Shown here in pieces: positions 16,096 through 24,361 of a stretch of 64,000 nt of DNA. The stretch's first letter is position 1; each line of letters begins with the position of its first letter. Under the pieces are notes generated by a model, which was given only the letters and a program-made list of their open reading frames with translations, did not search any database and had not been told where the DNA came from. The position numbers and the translations under genes were made by a program. The stretch covers positions 186,001 through 250,000 of the forward strand of contig JAFRDE010000020.1 in NCBI GenBank assembly GCA_017403985.1. Direction: 5' to 3'. Source of the stretch: Ruminococcus sp. (GTDB lineage: Bacteria; Bacillota; Clostridia; Oscillospirales; Acutalibacteraceae).

Positions 16096-16805
16096 TATTT
16101 ATCATCCTTGATCACTTTTCTTCTGTCCATAGATTCCAGTATCTGCACAAAAGAAATACTCTGTATGTTCTTTAATGTTTCACTTCTTGGAGAAACAATT
16201 ACATCTCCCTCTTTTGTGTCAGTCTTAACATATGCTTTTGCTCCAACATATGTACTATCTAACACTTTGACTCTATCATTAATTAATGAGTGTTTGCCCA
16301 AATAGCAATTATTCCCTATTTTAACAAATCCACATGTATCTGCATGTCCGGACAGTGTATTAAAATCACCCACAATACAATCGTGAGCAATTGTAACATT
16401 ATCCCATAATAGATTGCCATTGCCAACAATTGAAAAGGGTGCAATATAACAATTAAAAAGAATAATATTTCCTTCTCCTATTTGCTCTGCATTTAAATTA
16501 CTGCTCGAATGATAATACGAGGCAACATTATACCCCTTTGCCTTGCAATCATAAAAAAAGTGTTCCCTAATACTATTCATCTTTCGATCTCCAATAGCTA
16601 AAAGTATATCATACTTTTCCGGTGGATAAAATGATTCTATTTTCTCAAAAGGCACCACAGGTAATCCTAAGTATTCGCTGCTCTTAATGTAGTTAATTGA
16701 AACCGTAAAAGCAACAACTTTTCTTTGATGAATATCATCTGTTTCAATATAGTACTTCAATAGTTTCGCAAAGTGAGTTATTCCAAATATTACTAAATCT
16801 TTCAT
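16095..16805 (-). CDS. NeuD/PglD-like sugar O- or N-acyltransferase
   Basis: A 236-residue protein with an N-terminal Rossmann-like half (MKDLVIFGITHFAKLL, with DILLAIGDRKMNS) and a C-terminal left-handed beta-helix of hexapeptide repeats (IGEGNIILFNCYIAPFSIVG, given in part; HDCIVGDFNTLSGHADTCG). This layout matches PglD/NeuD acetyltransferases that use acetyl-CoA on amino sugars or sialic acids. The unusual loops leave the acceptor open; a longer acyl group is possible given the neighbours. GGAGG lies before the ATG. It is the first gene of the LuxCE-transketolase block. Confidence 0.82.
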   Translation of the reverse strand: MKDLVIFGITHFAKLLKYYIETDDIHQRKVVAFTVSINYIKSSEYLGLPVVPFEKIESFYPPEKYDILLAIGDRKMNSIREHFFYDCKAKGYNVASYYHSSSNLNAEQIGEGNIILFNCYIAPFSIVGNGNLLWDNVTIAHDCIVGDFNTLSGHADTCGFVKIGNNCYLGKHSLINDRVKVLDSTYVGAKAYVKTDTKEGDVIVSPRSETLKNIQSISFVQILESMDRRKVIKDDK

Positions 16806-16867
16806 TTTTTCCTCCAGCTATTATTTTTTCTAGTTTTGGCCTTTATCGTTGATAATCAACAAAGTTC

Positions 16868-17393
16868 CATCGAGTCAGGGATAACCATCTGCGCTCGCAG
16901 AACCCCGATACTTGCCAATGATTTCTAACCACTCATCGTTGATCTTGGGATCATTCCACGTAAGATCTCCCTCATTGTTTGGATAGTAAAAGTCGGTACA
17001 TTTATAGCAGAAATCTGCCGATTTGGATAGCAAAAAACCATGCTCCAATATGGAAGATATGTAATACTGCTTTTTATTCTCCTCCATCAACTCATTGCCG
17101 AACCACTGCAGATAGGTTGATTATCCTTGCGATAATCAGCCGCTACATCGAATACCCTACCATTGATGACACGAACGAGCTTTCTCTGCGGATGAATGAT
17201 CTGAAAATGTAATCCACGCAAAACTCCTTTTGTACTCACACTCTAATTATTCTGAACAAAAAAACATATTGAGCCCGACTTCTCCATTTTGTGTTGATAA
17301 TACGTCTTCATGAAACAGCCTCGGTTGTCACCATGTAGAGTTGGATTAATAATATATAAGCCCTCACTCGAAGCCATAATCACTTTGATTTGT
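16868..17393 (-). pseudogene. rfbC: Degraded second copy of rfbC
   Basis: Reading the minus strand gives EGLYIINPTLHGDNRGCFMKTY, then VLRGLHFQIIHPQRKLVRVI (both in part), FDVAADYRK, and ENKKQYYISSILEHGFLL, DFCYKCTDFYYPNNEG, GSASADGYP. This parallels the intact RfbC at 8999-9601 block by block. There is at least one internal stop (after FVQNN) and a frameshift around 17110-17120, and the catalytic His region is altered. It is a pseudogene and likely came from duplication or recombination within the locus. Confidence 0.88.
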
Positions 17394-17407
17394 TCCAAAT
17401 AAACCTC

Positions 17408-18511
17408 CTAAAGACAAAAAATATAGAAACCGTGTCGATTTGAGCTATCTGTAACCAGCATATCAAAGTTTAAATCAAATTCACTTTTTCTAATAATACC
17501 ATCATGATTAACGGTCTTATAATAATTCATGTCATCTTTGGAAATTATAAAGTTTACCTGTACAGACTTTGGTTCCATAATTATACTAAAATCGGGTTCA
17601 TTTCCGCAAGCAACATCTATAACCATCTTGATGTAATCCATTCCAGTTGAAATAGGCGTCAAATCAGTTCCGATACAATCTCCGCCCATACGAGCACCGA
17701 TTTCTATGATCCCAATTTCTCCATTGTCTAAAAATCGGAATTCAACATGAGCCGCACTGTCAGTGATATCAAGCGCTTTTATCGCTCTATCTATCGCTTT
17801 TTTTGCAACAGATTTCTGATAATCAGATAAATCAGCAGGTTGCTTGTGCCCTTTTTCGATATAATGAGGGTACCCGGTTGTTATTTTTTGTGTAAAGGCC
17901 AGAATAGATACCTTTCTATGAAACACTATACACTCTGCGCTGTATTCCGGGCCATCCATAAACTCTTCTACAATTGCCTTACCTTTAAGTGATTCTTTAC
18001 AAGCAACCTTTATCGCATGAGCAATTTCATCCATAGAATCAACTCGGGTAACACCCTTAGAACTCCATCTATCAGTCGGTTTGACAATTATCGGGAAATG
18101 CAGTTTGGAAAGATCCAAAGCCTGTAAATCTCCATTTGTCTCAAAAAAGCGAGGGCAATATATACCACCATATTCCTGAAATGCTTTTCTCATCTCATAT
18201 TTATCTCTAGCTACAACATCTGTGCGTTCAGGATTACACGGCAGCCCCAAATGTCTCGCAACATACGCAACCGTAGGCACAGCAAAATCGGATGTGATAG
18301 AACATATTCCACAGATTCCTATTTCCCTGCACTTTTCGAGAATCTCTTCTTTTTCGGAAACCGAAATAGGATAGAAATAATCTGCAGCAAATTCTCCCGG
18401 ATCACCACATTGCCAGGCAAAAACATGGGTTTCATATCCAAGATTTTTTGCTTTGAGAATAAGAAGTGTAATCGAATCATTAGCACCAATTATCGCAAGT
18501 TTTTTTTTCAT
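17408..18511 (-). CDS. ATP-grasp ligase
   Basis: About 367 residues from the ATG at 18511 (GAGGGA upstream). It has an N-terminal pre-ATP-grasp Rossmann part (KKLAIIGANDSITLLILKA), then the ATP-grasp core: FPIIVKPTDRWSSKGV with the ATP-binding Lys, IVEEFMDGPEYSAECIV, and the metal-binding EIGARMGGDCIG. The family joins a carboxylate to an amine through acyl phosphate. In capsule loci such enzymes often add amino acids to sugar acids, but the substrate here is unknown. It lies between the rfbC pseudogene and an acyltransferase gene. Confidence 0.88.
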   Translation of the reverse strand: MKKKLAIIGANDSITLLILKAKNLGYETHVFAWQCGDPGEFAADYFYPISVSEKEEILEKCREIGICGICSITSDFAVPTVAYVARHLGLPCNPERTDVVARDKYEMRKAFQEYGGIYCPRFFETNGDLQALDLSKLHFPIIVKPTDRWSSKGVTRVDSMDEIAHAIKVACKESLKGKAIVEEFMDGPEYSAECIVFHRKVSILAFTQKITTGYPHYIEKGHKQPADLSDYQKSVAKKAIDRAIKALDITDSAAHVEFRFLDNGEIGIIEIGARMGGDCIGTDLTPISTGMDYIKMVIDVACGNEPDFSIIMEPKSVQVNFIISKDDMNYYKTVNHDGIIRKSEFDLNFDMLVTDSSNRHGFYIFCL

Positions 18512-18704
18512 ATAACAATTGTTCCCTCTCATCTATATAATTAAACCTTTTCAAAGCTCTTAGCCATCTCAATACCCTCCTACCCCTTTCATCCACTACT
18601 CACATTTAATGCAACAGAATCGTAGTGAACTGGTCCATTATGCCTTCAACGAACACATTGCTTATATAAATCCAAAAGAAAAGATTTTCCAAATACGACG
18701 TTCT

Positions 18705-19853
18705 CTATATCACTACTTTTTGCACAGCGTTCAAAACCCTATCAAGGATTTTGTAATACCAATTTTCTAAGAAGCAACACAACTTCATCACACGAAGCAA
18801 CTTAAAAAGGACAAACCTTAGCTTATCAATTAAAGAACATATCAACCAAATCGTTAATGCTAATCCCAATAGGATCGCAATCAATAAAGCGGTATTAAAA
18901 CCATAAAAAACATTTAGATTTCCATATAATAATGGTTGCAAATACCCGTTTTCGTGAATCAATAAGACGCCAAATGAGGCAGGTGCAAAAAAAGATATTA
19001 GTGCGATGGTTTTCTTGTCGGTTATTGTTATACTGGAAAAAAAGAGTACCAAAAATATAGCCGATAACAATACAGTAGGAGTTGTATAATCTGTAATATT
19101 ATTCAGTTTTGAGCCAAATATATAGTACCAAACTACTTCTATTCCCGCTTTATATATAAATGTAGCCAAACTGGAAACAAAATACATAAACAAATAAAAA
19201 ATCGGCTTTCTATGGTGAACCTTATACTTATGTAAATACGCACCAAGGATATATAGTACAGAAAGCCACAAGGGACTATAACCGCTCATCGTGCAAAATA
19301 TATCCCCGTACATAAACCTATTTACGGGTAAATTCTGCATCACGGAAAATAAACCTATCGAAACAACAATCAAACATGACATCTTCCTAAAACTCATTTT
19401 TTCAATTAAAAAATTGAATGCAGGAACAAAGAACGCCATGCAAAAGTAACTTGCAAAATACCAGTTATTACAAAACAACACCGGAAAGCAATTGGATAAT
19501 ATAGAACTTCCACTAACACTTTCAGGAGAAATCGCTTTTGTTATCAGCGTTATTCCTAAACCATAGAAAACGACTTCAAACCACAAGTAAATTAGCTTTG
19601 AATACTTGAATTTATGACCGTACCCTACAAAGCCTGATATCAGTGCGAAACTATCAACAGCACATCCCATAAACGTATCAACAAATCTTACTGCTTCGTA
19701 TTTTGTGGAAAGAAAGCCGATAGATTCCATCAGATCAGAGTGAGACACCAAATGCAAAAACACTATCATAATCATAGATACTATACGAAGCAAATCTATC
19801 CCATAATTCCTTGCACTAATAGGCGCTATGGGTTCCGGCTGTTTATCTATCAT
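18705..19853 (-). CDS. Acyltransferase family 3 membrane protein
   Basis: A 382-residue protein with about ten hydrophobic segments and the family start RNYGIDLLRIVSMIMIVFLHL, with the conserved Arg and the His in the first membrane helix. Acyltransferase-3 proteins (OafA and WecH type) move acetyl or other acyl groups across the membrane on to surface glycans. AAGGAT lies before the ATG. The C-terminal part is rich in basic and aromatic residues. The acyl group and acceptor are not known. Confidence 0.88.
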   Translation of the reverse strand: MIDKQPEPIAPISARNYGIDLLRIVSMIMIVFLHLVSHSDLMESIGFLSTKYEAVRFVDTFMGCAVDSFALISGFVGYGHKFKYSKLIYLWFEVVFYGLGITLITKAISPESVSGSSILSNCFPVLFCNNWYFASYFCMAFFVPAFNFLIEKMSFRKMSCLIVVSIGLFSVMQNLPVNRFMYGDIFCTMSGYSPLWLSVLYILGAYLHKYKVHHRKPIFYLFMYFVSSLATFIYKAGIEVVWYYIFGSKLNNITDYTTPTVLLSAIFLVLFFSSITITDKKTIALISFFAPASFGVLLIHENGYLQPLLYGNLNVFYGFNTALLIAILLGLALTIWLICSLIDKLRFVLFKLLRVMKLCCFLENWYYKILDRVLNAVQKVVI

Positions 19854-19888
19854 TTTAATCCTTTCTCCTTATCCGGACAAGTAATCAT

Positions 19889-21073
19889 TCACTTTACAAA
19901 TGCATTCACTACATTAATTATTTGATTTACTTCATCATCCGTCAGCCACATATGAAGCGGAAGAGTCATAATATGCTGACTAACCTCATGTGCTTTGGGA
20001 CAAGTCCCGTTTGCGTATGTATACATACTGTACTCAGTATTATCACGGTAATGAACTCCGCCGTAAATATCATGTTTTGCAAGTTCCTGCAGCAGTGCCT
20101 CTCTGTCCGGTACAATGATCTCGAAAATATGATAGGAACATTCATCCGCATACGGCGCAGGAACAATTCTGATGTTCGGATTATTTTTCAACCCCTCAGT
20201 ATACATCTTTACGATTTCTCTTCTACGGGCATTTTCCTCATCCAGATATTGCAGCTGAACCAATCCGATAGCAGCCATAATTGCGTTGCCGTTGTACTTA
20301 AACCCAACATAGTCAACATCATACATCCATGAATAAGTGCCTTTATTGGAACGGGCATAAGTATCTTTATTGATACCAAGCCAAGCTAACTGGCGAGCCA
20401 ACTTATCGCTTTCTTCATCTTTGAAGCAAATCATACCGCTGTCACCGGTAGGAAGATTCTTGACCGCCTGGAAGGAATATACAGTCACATCTACGCCATC
20501 CCATGTGCCGGGAGTTACTCCGTTCACCCTGGTTCCGCTCATATGAGCACCATCCAGTATCAGCTTCAGATTATGCTTTTTGCAAATCTTAATAATTTTA
20601 TCTAACTGACCGACTCTGCCGCCGTAACCTACAAAAATGACCGCTCTTGTTTTTTCGGTAATCTTCTTTTCTACGTCTTTAGGATCAAGGCAGAGATACT
20701 CGTCCACATCCGCAAAAGTGACATGAAGATTCTCATACATGATTGCATGATTGGTCGAGATAAAAGTGATAGGCGTCGAGATAATCTCATCGCCATCTTT
20801 CCAACCGTTCTGCATTTTCAGAATCTTAACTGCCAAATGCAATCCGACTGTATTTGAATTCAGATAATAAGCATACTCGTGTCCGGTATACTCTTTCCAC
20901 CCATTTTCAAACTGAACCGTTTTGAATCCCATGCCTGTCCAACCCTTTTCAAGGCATTCTCTGACAGCATCAAGACATTCATCAACATGAAATTTTGGCT
21001 TTAATACTTGAATTGGCATAACAACGATCCCCAAATCCTTTCCTTTTTCATCTTTGAGATAAAACACTTCCAT
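19889..21073 (-). CDS. DegT/DnrJ/EryC1-family sugar aminotransferase
   Basis: A 394-residue PLP enzyme. Seen: SNTVGLHLAV, LDGAHMSGTRVNG with the PLP-binding Asp, and VYSFQAVKNLPTGDSGMI with the Schiff-base Lys. The usual SFHxTKxxxTGEGG reads SFQAVKNLPTGDSG here. It transfers an amino group to a keto sugar nucleotide, plausibly dTDP-4-keto-6-deoxyglucose from RfbA/RfbB. An ATG at 21019 with GGGGAT upstream would remove an atypical 18-residue extension and may be the true start. Confidence 0.93.
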   Translation of the reverse strand: MEVFYLKDEKGKDLGIVVMPIQVLKPKFHVDECLDAVRECLEKGWTGMGFKTVQFENGWKEYTGHEYAYYLNSNTVGLHLAVKILKMQNGWKDGDEIISTPITFISTNHAIMYENLHVTFADVDEYLCLDPKDVEKKITEKTRAVIFVGYGGRVGQLDKIIKICKKHNLKLILDGAHMSGTRVNGVTPGTWDGVDVTVYSFQAVKNLPTGDSGMICFKDEESDKLARQLAWLGINKDTYARSNKGTYSWMYDVDYVGFKYNGNAIMAAIGLVQLQYLDEENARRREIVKMYTEGLKNNPNIRIVPAPYADECSYHIFEIIVPDREALLQELAKHDIYGGVHYRDNTEYSMYTYANGTCPKAHEVSQHIMTLPLHMWLTDDEVNQIINVVNAFVK

Positions 21074-21114
21074 AGGAATTCTAAATCTGCTTGGTCCTTC
21101 TCAAAAATAACTAT

Positions 21115-22146
21115 TTAAAATACTCCTCTATCAAATATATAATTTGTTTTATATTGATTCCCATTAAAGAATTCAGCAGCTTCGCTACCTCCGCAAAGAC
21201 CGCCGACAAATGAGTCGCATTTTGATACAAGATTAATAGACGACATATACTCCAGAGCTTTCAAAAAAGCTCCATCTTCTCGATCATATGTTATTGGCTT
21301 CTTTCTGAAATCATCATCTCGATAGTGCTTATCATAGTATTGTCTTTTATTCACTAAAACCTTATCTCCAAAAGCTTTTTTAACTTTATTTGCAATTGTT
21401 TCATCCTCCGTCGCTAAATACACATAATCAAGCTCATCTTTTAATAGCACTTCTTTAGCTTTAGAAATAAATTCGTCTACTGACGGTTGTTTAGGATGAT
21501 TCTTTAAAGCAGCTTTTTCATATTCTACTCCTCGGATTAATGTGCCTAACACTCTTTTACCTTTAATGATCGTTTCATATTCGTCATCAAGATACTTTTG
21601 ACAATCATCATTGTATACAACAAACATTTTGAACATTTTGTTCCAAAACATAACCCTTTGCGGATTTCGTGCATCTTGCATATCTGGCCACACATATGTA
21701 TTAAATGGACATATTATATAGTTTCCAGAACGCTTAACATCATTTAAATCCGCATCAAAAGGTTGCCTAAACATCCTCTCCCAAAGGTTCTCTTCTGTAT
21801 TATCTTTATTCTTTATATCATACAATGGCATATATCCATTTTCCAAGCACCAAAGGGTCAATGATATTACTTCAGAGATTAAACATACATTAACATAAGA
21901 ATAGCTAAAAACCGTTTGCTCAATAACGCACCACTTATTATTCTTTTTCGCCCGATCAATAGTTGCGTTAAAATCTTTCACAATAGGAGAATCTTTAAAA
22001 AATCTCTTTATTATCAAGTCTTCAACACTCGAATTTAATGCATCCTTGTTTCTTTTTGAAGAATTATAAACTCTAACAAGTAATCCATAAGGCAGTATGG
22101 ATAACGATTTCAGTTTGATTCGATTTGTTAGATTTTGAGATTTCAT
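21115..22146 (-). CDS. Putative fucosyltransferase-like GT-B glycosyltransferase
   Basis: A 343-residue protein of unclear family. The middle has LGTLIRGVEYEKA and the C-terminal part DYVYLATEDETIANKVKKAF then NLVSKCDSFVGGLCGGSEAA. These resemble the RG(T/V)D and E/D-plus-SxxS nucleotide-binding blocks of O-fucosyltransferase/NodZ-like proteins. The N-terminal half gives no recognisable motif. GGAGG precedes the ATG. A soluble glycosyltransferase using a GDP-sugar is the best guess; low certainty. Confidence 0.5.
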   Translation of the reverse strand: MKSQNLTNRIKLKSLSILPYGLLVRVYNSSKRNKDALNSSVEDLIIKRFFKDSPIVKDFNATIDRAKKNNKWCVIEQTVFSYSYVNVCLISEVISLTLWCLENGYMPLYDIKNKDNTEENLWERMFRQPFDADLNDVKRSGNYIICPFNTYVWPDMQDARNPQRVMFWNKMFKMFVVYNDDCQKYLDDEYETIIKGKRVLGTLIRGVEYEKAALKNHPKQPSVDEFISKAKEVLLKDELDYVYLATEDETIANKVKKAFGDKVLVNKRQYYDKHYRDDDFRKKPITYDREDGAFLKALEYMSSINLVSKCDSFVGGLCGGSEAAEFFNGNQYKTNYIFDRGVF

Positions 22147-22514
22147 ACTGTATCCTCCTCAAAACTTCCGACGTATTATAACCGATCTTCTGAAAGGTCA
22201 ATCAACTCAATAATATCCTTTTTCAACAAAGCATTTCATTGTCTTTTGAACATCCAGCATTATTTTATAAAAACTGATGTATTGCAATAATAGCTACCAA
22301 TAATTAAATTTAGTTTATCCGCTTTTTGGCATTTTTTGACTTTATTCTTTCTTTTAGCATTTTATTATCTACAGAAGTATTCGGATGAATACGATAAAGC
22401 TCATCAATATCTTTTGACAGAAGAAAAATTAGTAATACTTCGTCTGTCTGTCAAAAATGTATTCTCTTTCATTATTCTTGTCAACCCTAATCTGCAATAT
22501 TTGTCAAATAACTG
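22147..22514. other. AT-rich intergenic region inside the operon
   Basis: No gene is seen in these 368 bases. On the minus strand TATAAT (22175-22180) lies upstream of the 21115-22146 gene with TTGACC 15 bp or TTGATT 19 bp further up. This may be a weak internal promoter with poor spacing. A plus-strand frame at 22336-22533 lacks a ribosome site and is not believed. Confidence 0.4.
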
Positions 22515-23702
22515 TTATAAACCTATCTCATGATAAAAATTATTCAATACAACTATTTCATTTTTATCTGTTCTAAGAATCTCTTTGCTCTCCCTGAGAT
22601 AACCTGATGTGGTACCCTTTTTTCTAAAGAACCGGTGCACCCACGCAATCGGCAACAGCCATGGTTTACCATCCAAATAGGTGTACCTACTCTTGATCGT
22701 ATCAACAGAGGGAAAAGCTCTTTTTCGCAGCGTATCTACACGCTTTACGGATTTGCCTTGAGAGTTCTTCCTCACTTGTGATAGCTTTGCGGCTTTTCCA
22801 TTATAGCCAAAAACACCTCCGTTGAGAGTAAAAGTCAGAAACTCATCTATAAACGCATCATCAAGGGTTTTCAATGGAATCGGACTCCTTGTCTCAAACC
22901 ATTTCTCAACCGCCGTAAAAACCGTGTTTACGAATCTGTCGATTCCGAGCGTATGAACTTCCTGCAGAAAATGTTCCCAGTCAATCTGATCCCGATATGC
23001 ACGCAAGTAAAACGCAATATCCAGATACATCCGTATCCCCGCTCCGGAACCATAAACGTGTTTAGCAATATGAATCAGAAGATACAGCAAATGAAATTCC
23101 GGATCCAGCGTAAAGGAATGTTGACCGATGCATATCGCGTGCTTCCAGAAACCTCTGAAATATGACTGATAGTCACATTTGTTGTTTAGATTAGAATCCA
23201 ACAACTCCGTATGGATCTCATAATGCTCAGTGTTCTTCTCATAGGAATAAACCGGTTCCCAATCGTCAAGCAATTGGTACCCATTTCGGCACATTAATGA
23301 GTTACTCTTACCACGACTCTCTTTCCTGATAGCAAAGTCAATATCGCCGTATGTACGCAACTCAGGAACCGTATACAGATCCTTGACAATAAAACCTTTA
23401 AATAATAGGTGATCGATTCCATCATTATTCAACAAATCAATCAGCAATTTCATATCTTCGTCGCGCATGGTCGCGATCGTTATCGTAGACAGGAAGTCGC
23501 TTTCGTATTCCTCCTTAATCTCCGAGGGAATGTGACCTGTATCCGATTGCTGAAACACATACCCAACAATTCCGGAAATAGAATTGATTTCAACCAGACG
23601 ATTGAAATTATCCCAGTCAACATTTACAGGAACAGCTAAATCTTTCTGATCATTGAGAAAAGCCTTCAGGATTTCAATAATAAAATAGTTACTAACACTC
23701 AT
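22515..23702 (-). CDS. Nucleotidyltransferase family protein (NTP_transf_5 type)
   Basis: A 395-residue protein with HLLFKGFIVKDLYTVPELRTYGDIDFAI, shown in part: the nucleotidyltransferase G-x-D-I-D core. It is followed by VYSYEKNTEHYEIHTEL and a helical region FHLLYLLIHIAKHV. It belongs to the uncharacterised family often found in polysaccharide loci. The same architecture occurs at 56605-57762 (KGFAAAQYYPVPMQRTMGDIDFVV), so the window has two paralogues. Its reaction is not established. Its ATG overlaps the stop of the upstream acetyltransferase gene (ATGA). Confidence 0.82.
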   Translation of the reverse strand: MSVSNYFIIEILKAFLNDQKDLAVPVNVDWDNFNRLVEINSISGIVGYVFQQSDTGHIPSEIKEEYESDFLSTITIATMRDEDMKLLIDLLNNDGIDHLLFKGFIVKDLYTVPELRTYGDIDFAIRKESRGKSNSLMCRNGYQLLDDWEPVYSYEKNTEHYEIHTELLDSNLNNKCDYQSYFRGFWKHAICIGQHSFTLDPEFHLLYLLIHIAKHVYGSGAGIRMYLDIAFYLRAYRDQIDWEHFLQEVHTLGIDRFVNTVFTAVEKWFETRSPIPLKTLDDAFIDEFLTFTLNGGVFGYNGKAAKLSQVRKNSQGKSVKRVDTLRKRAFPSVDTIKSRYTYLDGKPWLLPIAWVHRFFRKKGTTSGYLRESKEILRTDKNEIVVLNNFYHEIGL

Positions 23703-24277
23703 CTTATCCTTTTCGCAGGAACACCGCCCATAACAGCACCAGGTTCAACATCCTTAACAACACATGCATTGGCACCGATTGTAACGTTATCTCCCAACGT
23801 AATCGGACCTAATACCTTTGCTCCACATGTTATTGTTACGTTATTTCCAATTATCGGTGGTCTGCCGCGTCCGGTATGACCAATTGTCACCTGTTGGTTA
23901 ATCCAACAGTTTTCGCCGATCGAAGCAGCCGCAATCATAGTAGCAAATCCGTGCTGAATAAACAAACCTCCACCTATTTCAGGCGTGTCAAGATATAAAG
24001 TATCCATTGGAGGATAAACGAATTTTACCCATCTTTTGTAAAAACCGCCTTTGCAACGGTAAAGAAACAAATTTCGAAATTCAGGATATTTACTCATCAA
24101 CAGTGCTAATGATAAAACATCTCTGTCATCAATAGACAAAATCTCTTTCCACCGAGACAAATCCATCATTAGCTTTTTATTCTTCCATTGGATTCCGGGA
24201 AAAATTAATAGTAATCTCATAAAACAAAGAGCCGTCTTGAATTTGTATTTCATGCCTTTATTAGCTATTAATGACAT
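23699..24277 (-). CDS. Serine acetyltransferase-like left-handed beta-helix protein
   Basis: A 192-residue protein with a helical N-terminal third and hexapeptide repeats from GGGLFIQHGFATMIAAASIG to the end (VVKDVEPGAVMGGVPAKRIR, in part). The catalytic His is likely that in IQHGFAT or GHTGRG. These features resemble CysE/WcaF-type acetyltransferases. In this setting it probably O-acetylates a sugar, not serine. GGAG lies upstream of the ATG, and the gene is translationally coupled to the nucleotidyltransferase. Confidence 0.83.
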   Translation of the reverse strand: MSLIANKGMKYKFKTALCFMRLLLIFPGIQWKNKKLMMDLSRWKEILSIDDRDVLSLALLMSKYPEFRNLFLYRCKGGFYKRWVKFVYPPMDTLYLDTPEIGGGLFIQHGFATMIAAASIGENCWINQQVTIGHTGRGRPPIIGNNVTITCGAKVLGPITLGDNVTIGANACVVKDVEPGAVMGGVPAKRIR

Positions 24278-24361
24278 ATTTTAACTCCAATTTCATTTGA
24301 CTAGAATACTGTTTTTTGTTGTTTGAATCATAGCACATTTCTTTTCCATTGGATAAATATC

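Noticed and set aside
22336..22533. Plus-strand 65-codon frame
   Set aside because: AT-rich, no ribosome site, ends inside a minus-strand gene.
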